A stretch of 64,000 nt of DNA from Oscillospiraceae bacterium (GCA_003526845.1 DPVM01000001.1:1-64000), one strand, 5' to 3'; positions 17,808-25,604 are shown, counted from the stretch's first letter. Numbers and translations are program-made. Notes: a model not told the origin generated them from the letters alone.

Positions 17808-18494
17808 ATGAAAATAACATACATTAACCACAGCGGATTTTTGGTTGAAACCGAGAACTGCTACTATGTTTTTGATTATTACAAAGGCGAGATGCCGAGG
17901 CTTGACAAAAGCAAGGAAGTTGTCGTCTTTTGCAGTCACTTTCATCAAGACCATTTCAATCCGAAAATCTTTGAAATTCTTGATGATATAGGTGCGAATT
18001 ATCAGGCTGTTTTGGCGAAAGATATCAGCAAAAAGAAGTATCCTGCCGGTGTGAAAGTCACGACTGCTTATCACGATCAAACCTATATTCTTGACAACGG
18101 CACACAGGTTAGTACGCTTCTTTCAACCGACAGCGGTGTGGCTTTTATCGTCAAGACAAGCGAGGGCGCAATTTACCACGCAGGTGATTTGAACGATTGG
18201 CATTGGGAGGGTGAGACGGAAGCCGACAACCGCCACATGACCTCCATGTACCGTGCAGAGATTGACAAAATCAAGGGCGCTCATTTTGATGCTGCATTCG
18301 TTCCCCTTGACCCAAGGCAGGAGGAACATTATGCTGACGGTATGCTTTATTTTTTGAAACATGTTGATTGCAATGCCGTTTTTCCTATGCATTATTGGAA
18401 CGAGCTGAGCGTGATTGATAGGTTTATCACCGAATATCCGCAGTATAAATCACGAATAAAAAACACAGAATCAGCAAAAGGAGAAGAAATATGA
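17808..18494 (+). CDS. MBL-fold metal-dependent hydrolase
   Basis: 228 residues from ATG 17808, preceded by AGAGGTGG. The metal-binding HFHQDHFNP (about residues 45-53) is the HxHxDH motif, with a second Asp/His set in YHAGDLNDWHW and a final PMHYW histidine. It resembles the UlaG-like branch of the metallo-beta-lactamase superfamily, whose members hydrolyse varied esters, lactones or phosphodiesters. It overlaps the glyoxalase-like gene by 4 bases (ATGA), so the two are co-translated. Substrate unknown. Confidence 0.85.
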   Translation: MKITYINHSGFLVETENCYYVFDYYKGEMPRLDKSKEVVVFCSHFHQDHFNPKIFEILDDIGANYQAVLAKDISKKKYPAGVKVTTAYHDQTYILDNGTQVSTLLSTDSGVAFIVKTSEGAIYHAGDLNDWHWEGETEADNRHMTSMYRAEIDKIKGAHFDAAFVPLDPRQEEHYADGMLYFLKHVDCNAVFPMHYWNELSVIDRFITEYPQYKSRIKNTESAKGEEI

Positions 18495-18847
18495 GCTTTA
18501 GAATGATTCATGAAAACTATAATGTTTCCGATTTGGACAGGTCGATTAAGTTTTATGGCGATGCGCTTGATTTGCACGAGGTCAGTCGAAAAACCACCGA
18601 CGATTTTATTATCGTTTATTTGAGCAATGATTCAAGCGATTTTGATCTTGAACTTACTTGGCTTAAAGAACATCCGCAGCCGTACGATTTGGGCGAATGT
18701 GAATTTCATTTGGCATTTAAGGCAGATGATTTTGATTCTGCACATAAAAAGCACGAAGAAATGGGCTGTATCTGCTTTGAAAATCCTGAAATGGGTATCT
18801 ATTTCATCGAGGACCCGGACGGCTATTGGCTCGAAATTTTACCGTAA
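18491..18847 (+). CDS. VOC/glyoxalase I-like protein
   Basis: 118 residues. The fold signature is clear: MIHENYNVSDLDRSIKFYGDAL at the N-terminus and GIYFIEDPDGYWLEILP at the end. A His near the start (HENYNV), a Glu in FDLELTW and the terminal Glu (WLEI) are likely metal ligands, as in glyoxalase I. Lactoylglutathione lyase activity is possible, but Clostridia commonly use such proteins with other thiols or for other substrates. Translationally coupled to the MBL hydrolase: the pair (glyoxalase-I-like plus MBL hydrolase) resembles a glyoxalase I/II pair, though this MBL is UlaG-like rather than GloB-like. A terminator follows at 18869. Confidence 0.85.
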   Translation: MSFRMIHENYNVSDLDRSIKFYGDALDLHEVSRKTTDDFIIVYLSNDSSDFDLELTWLKEHPQPYDLGECEFHLAFKADDFDSAHKKHEEMGCICFENPEMGIYFIEDPDGYWLEILP

Positions 18848-18868
18848 TATTGAACTATACTATAAACA

Positions 18869-18903
18869 AAAAGAGTTGAGAAACACAATTTCTCAACTCT
18901 TTT
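18869..18903 (+). terminator. Terminator after glyoxalase-like gene
   Basis: A 14-bp perfect inverted repeat (AAAAGAGTTGAGAA and its complement) with a short loop, 20 bases after the stop codon; the right arm ends in TTTT. Confidence 0.75.
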
Positions 18904-18907
18904 ATGT

Positions 18908-19034
18908 TTATGCAAGCAGTTTATTTAATTTTGAAACTATTTTTTCTTTTTCGCCGCTTCCTGTTGTGTTCAACTTCTTTAGCGGTAAGTCATAATTTGC
19001 GAAAATGCCGTCTTTTAAAATATCCCTTTGATAA
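18908..19034 (-). pseudogene. Possible C-terminal gene fragment
   Basis: On the minus strand a frame without start codon reads about 42 residues (QRDILKDGIFANYD, PLKKLNTTGSGEKEK) to a TAA at 18908-18910; it is closed upstream by another stop. Composition looks protein-like rather than random, so it may be the tail of a deleted gene. I do not recognise it. The rest of 19035-19221 holds only the hairpin at 19147. Confidence 0.3.
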
Positions 19035-19146
19035 GATTATACACAAGGTTTTAGAAATCGTAATAAGAAACTTTGAAGTTTGAAAAGTGGCCTGAGAGCA
19101 GTTTTTCGAATAGAATCAAGAAAAACAAATAACTATAATTAACCTT

Positions 19147-19173
19147 ACGGAGCCGTTCGAGTAACAGCTCCGT
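19147..19173 (+). terminator. Hairpin followed by T-rich sequence
   Basis: ACGGAGC and GCTCCGT pair across 13 bases, followed by TTTTGC and a T-rich tract. No gene reads into it from nearby, so it may be the leftover terminator of a deleted gene or an element boundary. Confidence 0.45.
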
Positions 19174-19221
19174 TTTGCTTTGATTTTTTCTTGCTTTTCC
19201 CTTATAAACCCGCAATAATCA

Positions 19222-19250
19222 TTGATTTTAAGTGCTCTGTGTGATATACT
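19222..19250 (+). promoter_or_regulatory. Probable promoter of the excisionase-like operon
   Basis: TTGATT (19222-19227), 17-base spacer, TATACT (19245-19250), 43 bases upstream of the HTH gene. Confidence 0.55.
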
Positions 19251-19292
19251 AAACTTGTACAATTGTAATTATCTGAAAGCGAGGAAAATCTA

Positions 19293-19481
19293 ATGGATTC
19301 TAACATCGAGCGCTGGTACTCAATGAAAGAAATATGCGAATATCTTGGCGTCAGCCGTGATACCGTACTTGATTGGATAGAAAGAAGAAATATGCCCGCA
19401 GCAAAAATCGGACGCCTTTGGAAATTCAAAGTCAGCGAAATTGACGCTTGGATGAAGTCCGGTATTGCAGCGGATAAATAA
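19293..19481 (+). CDS. Excisionase/MerR-type HTH protein
   Basis: 62 residues that are almost entirely one winged HTH: WYSMKEICEYLGVSRDTVLD is the DNA-binding helix pair and RLWKFKVSEIDAWMKSG the wing and last helix. This is the HTH_17/excisionase family, found in phage or element Xis proteins and as antitoxin-like or targeting modules. It heads an operon with the next two genes, the third being a Fic protein. No integrase is seen in the window. Confidence 0.8.
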   Translation: MDSNIERWYSMKEICEYLGVSRDTVLDWIERRNMPAAKIGRLWKFKVSEIDAWMKSGIAADK

Positions 19482-19500
19482 TCAAATTTCGGAGGCATAT

Positions 19501-19986
19501 ATGAGTTTTATTGAATCTTACAAGCATCTTGATAAAATATGCGGAGAAATGTTTGAAACTCAATATGGAGTATCCGCCTATATAGAGGAAATGCTAAACA
19601 ATCCTCGGGGTTCTTTTCTTGTCAGAGGATGGGAAAATGATTTAAAACAACTAAAGCACTATCGTTGGATTAGGAATCAAATCGTACACGAACCCGATTG
19701 CTACGAAGAAACTATGTGCGAAGCCGGAGACGATGAATGGCTTGATGATTTTTACGATAGAATTATGAATCGGAGCGACCCGCTTGCCATGTACCGAAAG
19801 GCAACAAGACCTCAGCCTGTCGCAAAATCCGCACAAAATCACGAACCGGCTCAACTGCAATATACATATTCTAAACAACCTAGCCAACCAAAACATAAAT
19901 CAAAAAAGGTCGTAAGATGGATTGTGTTTTCAATTATCGTGGCTATTGTTCTACTGTACTTAGTACTTAAATACTTTATCAATTGA
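19501..19986 (+). CDS. Membrane-anchored protein of unknown function
   Basis: 161 residues from ATG 19501 (CGGAGG 9 bases upstream). Residues 1-105 are soluble and charged, with LKQLKHYRWIRNQIVHEPD (about 50-68) resembling the RN-x-x-x-H type motif of HEPN-like domains (here RNQIVH). A Gln/Pro/Lys-rich linker follows and one C-terminal membrane helix (VVRWIVFSIIVAIVLLYLVL, about 137-157). RNxxxH is the classic HEPN RNase motif, so an RNase-like or degenerate HEPN domain tethered to the membrane is possible. Proteins with this architecture occur in Clostridia but I know of no function. It lies between the HTH and Fic genes in one operon. Confidence 0.7.
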   Translation: MSFIESYKHLDKICGEMFETQYGVSAYIEEMLNNPRGSFLVRGWENDLKQLKHYRWIRNQIVHEPDCYEETMCEAGDDEWLDDFYDRIMNRSDPLAMYRKATRPQPVAKSAQNHEPAQLQYTYSKQPSQPKHKSKKVVRWIVFSIIVAIVLLYLVLKYFIN

Positions 19987-20002
19987 TTTTGGAGGTGCAA
20001 AT

Positions 20003-21085
20003 ATGCCTGACAAGAATTGGCAATTTGAACTTGAAGAATATATAAAGCAAGGCGAACCCGATAAATCCGAAAAAAGCGAAGCGTGGCAAACTGCCATCGG
20101 TTTGCAGGCTGTTGACGGGCTGAATACATCCGACTATTTGTTAGACACCGCCAAAGAGCATATCGAGGGTAAAATCACAATTGATGAGGCTCAAAAGCGT
20201 ATTCACAGTTACTATGAACAGCGTTGCGTACGCACCGAAACGGAAAACGAAACCAAAGAAGCGGACATTGTTTCGGCAAGAATTGCAAAGTTGTTGGGAG
20301 AAAAAGCGTTTCAGTTCTCTCCTGCCGAGTGGCTTTCGATTCATCGAAGATTGTTCGAGGGCGTATTCAGTCACGCAGGACAAGTCAGGCAGTACAACAT
20401 CACAAAGAAAGAGTGGGTACTGAACGGTGACACAGTCATCTATGCGGATTGGAACAGTATTAAGGAAACTTTGGACTATGATTTTTCAACCGAAAAGCAG
20501 TTTTCTTATGAAGGTTTGTCTGTAGATGAAGCTGTAAAGCATTTGGCAAAATTTGCTTCGGATATTTGGCAAATTCACCCGTTCAGCGAGGGAAACACCC
20601 GTGCAACTGCCGTATTTATGATAAAATATATGAAAACATTCGGCTTTAGCGTAAACAACGACGCATTCGAGAAAAACTCTTGGTATTTTCGCAATGCTTT
20701 GGTTCGTGCTAATTATAACAACCTGCAAAAAGGCGTCCATTCCACAACGAAGTTTTTGGAAATGTTCTTTTCAAATCTTTTGTTAGATACGCATTATGAG
20801 TTAAAAAACAGATATATGCACATTGATTATGCGGACGAAAGTGCCTTCCAAAGTATCAACTCCAAAGTTCCAAAGTATCAATTTGATACTTTGGATTGCA
20901 CTTTGGAAGAACTTGCGGTTTTAGAATTAGTGGCAAAGAACCAGACAATAAAACAGCAAGAAATTGCAGAACAAACCGGAAAATCCATTGCAACGATAAA
21001 GCGAATTATGAAATCTCTACAGAATAAAAACTATATCCGCCGAGAAAGCGGCAAGAGATACGGTAAGTGGGAAGTTTTAGTTTAA
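20003..21085 (+). CDS. Fic family protein (AMPylase-type), with N-terminal antitoxin-like helix and C-terminal HTH
   Basis: 360 residues, ATG with GGAGGTG upstream. The Fic active site HPFSEGNTRA is near residues 192-201 and complete (HPFxxGNxR), so adenylyl or related transfer is expected. Residues 25-75 (AIGLQAVDGLN, then EGKITIDEAQKRI) look like the VbhA-type antitoxin domain fused at the N-terminus; the usual inhibitory (S/T)xxxE(G/N) motif is degenerate (LQAVDG). The last ~70 residues are a winged HTH (IKQQEIAEQTGKSIATIKRI). The C-terminal linker is encoded by a notable palindrome (see findings). Targets unknown. Confidence 0.9.
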   Translation: MPDKNWQFELEEYIKQGEPDKSEKSEAWQTAIGLQAVDGLNTSDYLLDTAKEHIEGKITIDEAQKRIHSYYEQRCVRTETENETKEADIVSARIAKLLGEKAFQFSPAEWLSIHRRLFEGVFSHAGQVRQYNITKKEWVLNGDTVIYADWNSIKETLDYDFSTEKQFSYEGLSVDEAVKHLAKFASDIWQIHPFSEGNTRATAVFMIKYMKTFGFSVNNDAFEKNSWYFRNALVRANYNNLQKGVHSTTKFLEMFFSNLLLDTHYELKNRYMHIDYADESAFQSINSKVPKYQFDTLDCTLEELAVLELVAKNQTIKQQEIAEQTGKSIATIKRIMKSLQNKNYIRRESGKRYGKWEVLV

Positions 21086-21124
21086 AGCATACAGTAAAAA
21101 GAAGCATTGCGAAAAGGTGATTAA

Positions 21125-22018
21125 ATGAAGAAGACACAAAAAGTTGGAACAACAACTAACAAGAAATCTGAAACAATAGAACATCAAAATGATTTTTCAA
21201 AGAGATGGAATATAAAAATTTCTGGCAATTATATGGCACTTAAAAATCGAATCATCGTAATTCTTGATGGTGTATCTTTTGATTCATATTGGATGTCAAG
21301 TTTTGAACGAGAAATATTCTATCAAGTTGGTCAAAGTTATGTTGATCAAGATTATTTGCCATTTTCATTTTGCTTTTCTAAGACATGTTTATATAAATTT
21401 ATAAATAAATTGGATATGTCGAAGGAGTCTCATCAACTGTTGCTTATTTACATATTAGAAAGCATATTGAATTCTGAATATGATATCGAAATTCCTGATA
21501 TAGCACGAAAAATTTCAGAGGCACTTGTTTTATCTGGTATAAACATCGAACTCTATAAGCGTGGATCTAAATACTTGTTCTATCCTTCCGGTGCCGAAAT
21601 CTTAGACACAAAATTAGTTAACAATAATTTGAATTGGCTAGAATTGTATCCCAAAGCCAGAGAAAAAATGCATTTGGCATTATCGTTGCAGCAACGAAAC
21701 GGACAACCCAGACAAATTATCGATAATATGCGACTGTCATTTGAACTTTTTCTAAAGCAATATTTAAATAATGAAAAATCGTTAGAAAACCAAAAAGAAC
21801 TATTAGGTAAAAAACTTCAAGAATGTGGTATATCAAAAGAAATTAGAGATATGTACGCTACGCTTTTCTCTTTTTATACAAGATACAACAATCAAAATGT
21901 AAAACACGATGACAAATGTGCAAGTGTTGAAACAGAATATATAATCTACTTAACGGGCACATTTATTAGGTTTCTAATTCAAATAGATAAAAAGGAGGAA
22001 AAAAATGGCCGGAAATAA
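21125..22018 (+). CDS. Abi/HEPN-like protein, possible abortive infection factor
   Basis: 297 residues. The N-terminal ~175 residues carry no domain I can name. The C-terminal half (MHLALSLQQRNGQ, DNMRLSFELFLKQYL, then LFSFYTRYNNQNVKHDD and ETEYIIYLTGTFIRFL) has the helical layout and RYNNQNVKHDD-like end of Abi/HEPN-related C-terminal domains in phage-resistance genes. The strict RNxxxH motif is absent; YNNQNVKH occupies that place. It follows the Fic gene by about 40 bases and overlaps the methyltransferase remnant by 14 bases. Codon use is AT-rich like the defence operon. Function is inferred from resemblance and context only. Confidence 0.6.
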   Translation: MKKTQKVGTTTNKKSETIEHQNDFSKRWNIKISGNYMALKNRIIVILDGVSFDSYWMSSFEREIFYQVGQSYVDQDYLPFSFCFSKTCLYKFINKLDMSKESHQLLLIYILESILNSEYDIEIPDIARKISEALVLSGINIELYKRGSKYLFYPSGAEILDTKLVNNNLNWLELYPKAREKMHLALSLQQRNGQPRQIIDNMRLSFELFLKQYLNNEKSLENQKELLGKKLQECGISKEIRDMYATLFSFYTRYNNQNVKHDDKCASVETEYIIYLTGTFIRFLIQIDKKEEKNGRK

Positions 22019-22289
22019 AAATTTAGGAGATGCTAGAATTGCAAAAGAAGACGAGTTTTACACTAAACTTACAGATATTGAAAAAGAAATGCGATACTAC
22101 AGAAAACATTTCAAAGATAAGGTTGTATTTTGTAATTGCGATGATCATTTCGAAAGTAATTTCTTCAAATATTTCGTGCTGAATTTCAATTGTCTTGGTT
22201 TGAAAAAGTTAATTGCTATTTGCTATGCATCTTCACCGATAGCAAACACCCAACTTTTATTGTTTGATGTTGTAGGCACAAAAAGATAA
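22005..22289 (+). pseudogene. Truncated EcoRI-type adenine-specific DNA methyltransferase
   Basis: The first ~75 residues (NLGDARIAKEDEFYTKLTDIE, then HFKDKVVFCNCDDHFESNFFKYFVLNF) are the typical N-terminus of EcoRI-family adenine methyltransferases, normally 250-350 residues or more. After LGLKKLIAICY the similarity stops and an unrelated tail (SSPIANTQLLL) runs to a stop at 22287. The tail is the antisense of a small minus-strand ORF, so the break lies near 22228. The catalytic DPPY/NPPF motif is lost, so the product cannot methylate. The frame overlaps the upstream gene by 14 bases, implying it was once an intact partner of that gene, as in an Abi or R-M operon. Confidence 0.8.
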
Positions 22290-22342
22290 TCGCCTTGTTT
22301 GGTATATGTACCGCAGAATTGTTCAAATAATGTGTTATTCAT
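22223..22342 (-). CDS. Short ORF, possible truncated transposon protein (TnpV-like start)
   Basis: 39 residues read from ATG 22342 with AAAGGAGG 8 bases upstream. The start (NTLFEQFCGTYTKQGDYLF) resembles the first residues of TnpV-type transposon-encoded proteins, but the rest (VPTTSNNKSWVF) does not and ends at a stop inside the methyltransferase remnant. It is probably the stub of a gene cut at the same junction. The family call is uncertain. Confidence 0.4.
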   Translation of the reverse strand: MNNTLFEQFCGTYTKQGDYLFVPTTSNNKSWVFAIGEDA

Positions 22343-22345
22343 AGT

Positions 22346-22386
22346 AAAACCTCCTTTGATACTCAAATTGTACCAAAGGAGGTTTT
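22346..22386. promoter_or_regulatory. 13-bp hairpin containing the ribosome site
   Basis: AAAACCTCCTTTG (22346-22358) and its exact complement (22374-22386) flank a 15-base loop. On the minus strand the second arm contains the AAAGGAGG ribosome site of the short ORF, paired with CCTCCTTT in the first arm, so the transcript would hide its own ribosome site. On the plus strand the hairpin is followed by CTTTT and could act as a terminator. Confidence 0.6.
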
Positions 22387-22518
22387 CTTTTGCGAATGTG
22401 CGATTTATAAATTTGTAAATTTCGTTCGTGCCAAAAATTGCAAGACGATATAATTATGCAAAAGAAATCTTGTCGTCATTCTTTGAAAATTCAAGAAGAT
22501 AATAAATATTCCGATTGA

Positions 22519-22557
22519 AAAATGAGCCGAGAGGGGATACCTCTTGGCTCATTTTTT
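22519..22557 (+). terminator. Strong intrinsic terminator
   Basis: A 16-bp stem (one G-T pair) starting AAAATGAGCCGAGAGG, 5-base loop, then TTTTTT. It ends the accessory segment; 22387-22720 shows no gene otherwise. Confidence 0.8.
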
Positions 22558-22720
22558 GTGAACACACAACACTTATTTAAATTTTGATGATTATTTTATA
22601 CTTTATTGAATTGGCTTTTAATTGAAAAACGCTTAAAGCCCTTGAAAACAGTGGGTTTTTATCGTAAGTCTCAATCATTATATGATTATGATACATAGGT
22701 GCTTACGAGGGTTGTTTTTC

Positions 22721-22966
22721 CTAAACCGCTATGCAAAATTCGTATGTAATCGGCTGAAGTTGGTTATTTTTAGCCCAATTTGTACGCTGAAATTGCACGG
22801 TTCGTACAGGACACATTACATTAACCATTTGACCACCGACTGAGCCTGCCTGCTTTGCAGTAAGGTCGCCGTTGTAGCCCTGCTTAAGATTTACACCAAC
22901 CTCTGAAGCTGCTTCCATCTTGAAACGGTTAAGTGCTTCCTTAGCCTCAGGTACTGTGCTTGCCAT
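22721..22966 (-). CDS. Alpha/beta-type small acid-soluble spore protein with abnormal C-terminus
   Basis: Residues 1-48 from ATG 22966 (GAGAGGTG upstream) are textbook SASP: STVPEAKEALNRFKMEAASE, VGVNLKQGYNGDLTAKQAGSVGGQMV, including the GPR protease site region around TVPEAKEA/MEAASEVG. SASPs coat spore DNA and protect it from UV and heat. The usual last ~12-15 residues (KKMI-like helix) are missing. Instead about 33 unrelated residues follow (NVMCPVRTVQFQRTNWAKNN and more, with a Cys). The reading frame was therefore rejoined to other DNA near 22815, or the gene is decaying. This is the clearest evidence for a spore-forming host. Confidence 0.8.
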   Translation of the reverse strand: MASTVPEAKEALNRFKMEAASEVGVNLKQGYNGDLTAKQAGSVGGQMVNVMCPVRTVQFQRTNWAKNNQLQPITYEFCIAV

Positions 22967-23357
22967 TGTGAATACACCTCTCTTTTCATAATCTGCAAAG
23001 GCGGTATGATATTTTGCAAATTGCGTCATACGCCTTTGCATAACATCATTTTCGTCTTGCAAGTTTATTTTGCGCCGCGCATTCACTTTTAAAACTGAAA
23101 AATTTTTACAATTCAATCAAATGTGCAAAGCCTTATCAAAGCAAATTGCTGCAAACATTTTGTCATCTACTTTATATCTTATCCAATTCTACTCGGATTT
23201 GAGGAAATAGTCTTTGACAAGTTCGGGGTGATTGTCTTTTGATTTAATATATTCCTACAAATAATTAATGGTTGTTGACATAATCATTGCCTTACATATA
23301 ATTCTTTAAATCGTTTATATAAAATTATTATACCGGTTAATATTTAGCTTGTAACAC

Positions 23358-23723
23358 TTACTTAATCACAAGCTGAGGAAGAAAGGCGAAGAGGGCGCCG
23401 ACGGATACACTGAGGACGATGTAGAGAACGGCGAGGGCGATACTGCCGTTTTTGACAAGCTCGGCGGTTTCGAGCGAGAATGTTGAAAATGTGGTGAAGC
23501 CGCCGCAGATGCCGACCTTTAAAAACAAAATCAGCCGTGAATCGAGGTTTGAATTTTTCGCCGCGAGACAAGCAATGACGCCGATTGCAAGCGAGCCGAA
23601 AACATTAATCAAAAAAGTATTTATAGGAAAGCCCGAAGGATTTTTTATTGGGATAAGACCGACCAAATACCTGAGAATTGAGCCGACAAAGCCGCCGAGT
23701 CCGACAAAAATACAATTAAGCAT
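23358..23723 (-). CDS. crcB: Fluoride channel CrcB/Fluc
   Basis: 121 residues with four membrane helices and the signature GGFVGSILRY at the start and GICGGFTTFSTFSLE (about 74-88), which holds the Na+ site and the Phe/Ser/Thr that line the fluoride path. Fluc proteins work as dual-topology dimers that export F-. Length is normal; start has AAAAAGGAG. A promoter lies at 23773-23801 on the minus strand. I see no second crcB copy and no fluoride riboswitch upstream. Confidence 0.93.
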   Translation of the reverse strand: MLNCIFVGLGGFVGSILRYLVGLIPIKNPSGFPINTFLINVFGSLAIGVIACLAAKNSNLDSRLILFLKVGICGGFTTFSTFSLETAELVKNGSIALAVLYIVLSVSVGALFAFLPQLVIK

Positions 23724-23772
23724 AATTTTTCTCCTTTTTTATTATTTTCAGATGATACAAAATACTGACAAT

Positions 23773-23801
23773 ATGATATCATAAAACGCGCAAATCTTCA
23801 A
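23773..23801 (-). promoter_or_regulatory. Probable crcB promoter
   Basis: On the minus strand TTGAAG, 17-base spacer, TATCAT; about 50 bases upstream of the crcB start. Confidence 0.5.
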
Positions 23802-23938
23802 AAAACATTATACATCGTCGATTCAAATATCAATTTGTATAAAAATTACAGATATGTTTTGCAATTATTGTGGATTTTTCATAATAATAATGTTATAGTA
23901 TAGTTGTTGCGGCACATTGCAGACAAAAGGAGAAGCAT

Positions 23939-24043
23939 ATGGCTGATTTAAAGGGTAAAATCAAAGAAATCACAACAAATTTTAAGGAGCACCGGAACAC
24001 TTATGACAATTTTGGGTGCGGCGGCAACACCTGCAATGCCTGA
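23939..24043 (+). CDS. Possible 34-residue peptide or gene remnant
   Basis: ATG 23939 follows AAAAGGAG at a good distance and reads ADLKGKIKEITTNFKEHRNT then a Cys-containing end (GCGGNTCNA). A second overlapping frame (24003-24149) reads GAAATPAMPETTKEEIKAKS with no ribosome site. The two may be one small gene split by a frameshift. No family recognised. Confidence 0.3.
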   Translation: MADLKGKIKEITTNFKEHRNTYDNFGCGGNTCNA

Positions 24044-24126
24044 AACCACCAAGGAGGAAATCAAGGCAAAATCGGCGGCACTCAATAAAAATCCACGCAG
24101 AGTGGAATGTTTCCGCTGTGCGTGCT

Positions 24127-24155
24127 TTGCAGTTTTGACAGCGATATGATATAAT
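24127..24155 (+). promoter_or_regulatory. Probable promoter of XRE membrane regulator
   Basis: TTGCAG (24127-24132), 17-base spacer, perfect TATAAT (24150-24155), 38 bases before the start codon. Confidence 0.6.
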
Positions 24156-24192
24156 TTGAATAACGAAACACCGACAATGCGAGGTTAAATAT

Positions 24193-25587
24193 ATGGACAA
24201 CGCCAAAATAGGCAAATTTATAGCAGAAATGAGAAAAAGCGCAGGCTTGTCGCAAACAGAGCTTGCAAAGGAGTTGAATATAAGCAACCGCACCGTGTCG
24301 AAATGGGAAACCGGCGACGGTCTGCCGGATATAGCAACAGTGCCGCAAATTGCGCAATTTTTCGGCATAACGGTTGACGAACTGCTTGCAGGCGAAAGAA
24401 AGCCGAGTGTGGCACAGGAAACTGCACCGAAACCTGTTGCAGCGCCGCCACAGCCGTCGATACCTCAACCGGTGCCGATTTTGTATCAAAAAACATTCAC
24501 CGAAAATGTCAGAGAAAAAGCCCATTCGGTCAGAGCGGCATTATCGAAAAAATCGCCGAAATGGTGCGGTATAGTGACTTTCATCTGCTTATTAATTGAT
24601 TTAATATGTCTGAAATCAACCAGCGCCGAATTCGGCATTAATTCATCGGCGACGCCGACAATTTTGAATATTGCAATTGCAGCTGACGCACTTGCATTGG
24701 CATTAATTGTCTTTGGCGAGTACATAGTCGCATTGGGTTCAATATCAGAATCAAAGCAAATTAACGGCGGCAAAAAGGTACCGGAAACCGTGACATTTTA
24801 TGCCGACGGTGTAATCATTTTGACCGAAGGCAACACAACGCAACGCTTTTATATGAAAGACATTACGGGATTTTCCGTAAAAAAAGATGTTCTCGCGTTT
24901 AATTTGCACAAAAATGCGATGTTTTATATCCCCAAAAGCGCGTTTGACGAAAACGAATTGCTCAGCTTTTGCGGCTATATGCAAACATATGCCCCGACAG
25001 AACAAAAGAACAAAACCGCCAAGGTATTGTCTATTGTTATGACGGCAGTAATGATTATAATGACTGTAGTTATGCTGTCAGGCTCGATTTTGTTAAACAA
25101 GCTCGGCGGATTATATGTTGACGCAGAAAGATTTAATAAAATGAGCACTGCCGAAGCAATTGAATACATAGACGGTCACTACTATGACTATATCGAATAT
25201 GATGCGCGCAAAACGGACGAAACGTTTAAAGGCGCGTCAAAAGCCGAAAAAGCAATATACATAGTTGAGGATTTTAAAGCATATTATATGAGCGACGGAA
25301 TTTGCGCATATTTTTGCGATGACGGCGACATTTTTTCAAGTGATTTGACAAGCAGTATGCGCGAAATAGGTTTGAATGACGCGGCAGATACGATAGATGA
25401 CTTTATAGAGAAAAATAATATCGACTATTCAAGATACTTAGAGGCAAACGAGGAAACGGAAAAAAACAAATATCCGTATGCAGCACTTGATAATAAATTA
25501 GCTTCGACCTTTGACAGTCAATGCAACGAAACGATTGCAAAATACGCAAAATCGCACGCAAACGAACTGCAATATATCATGAAATAA
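24193..25587 (+). CDS. XRE-family HTH protein with membrane segments
   Basis: 464 residues. Residues 5-65 are a standard Cro/C1-type HTH (IGKFIAEMRKSAGLSQTELA, NISNRTVSKWETGDGLPDI). After a Pro-rich linker come hydrophobic helices at about 118-137 and 155-178, a soluble beta-rich segment (YADGVIILTEGNT..., PH-like or DUF-type), another membrane helix at about 280-305 and a C-terminal extracellular or cytoplasmic domain of about 150 residues with charged repeats (MSTAEAIEYIDGHYYDYIEY). Membrane-bound XRE regulators are common in Clostridia, often near the genes they control. The neighbouring exporter at 25682 is a candidate. Function unproven. Confidence 0.8.
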   Translation: MDNAKIGKFIAEMRKSAGLSQTELAKELNISNRTVSKWETGDGLPDIATVPQIAQFFGITVDELLAGERKPSVAQETAPKPVAAPPQPSIPQPVPILYQKTFTENVREKAHSVRAALSKKSPKWCGIVTFICLLIDLICLKSTSAEFGINSSATPTILNIAIAADALALALIVFGEYIVALGSISESKQINGGKKVPETVTFYADGVIILTEGNTTQRFYMKDITGFSVKKDVLAFNLHKNAMFYIPKSAFDENELLSFCGYMQTYAPTEQKNKTAKVLSIVMTAVMIIMTVVMLSGSILLNKLGGLYVDAERFNKMSTAEAIEYIDGHYYDYIEYDARKTDETFKGASKAEKAIYIVEDFKAYYMSDGICAYFCDDGDIFSSDLTSSMREIGLNDAADTIDDFIEKNNIDYSRYLEANEETEKNKYPYAALDNKLASTFDSQCNETIAKYAKSHANELQYIMK

Positions 25588-25604
25588 AATGCGACAATTT
25601 TTTA

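Noticed and set aside
23724..23830. Fluoride riboswitch before crcB
   Set aside because: No crcB-motif consensus or pseudoknot pattern visible; leader has only a promoter and ribosome site.
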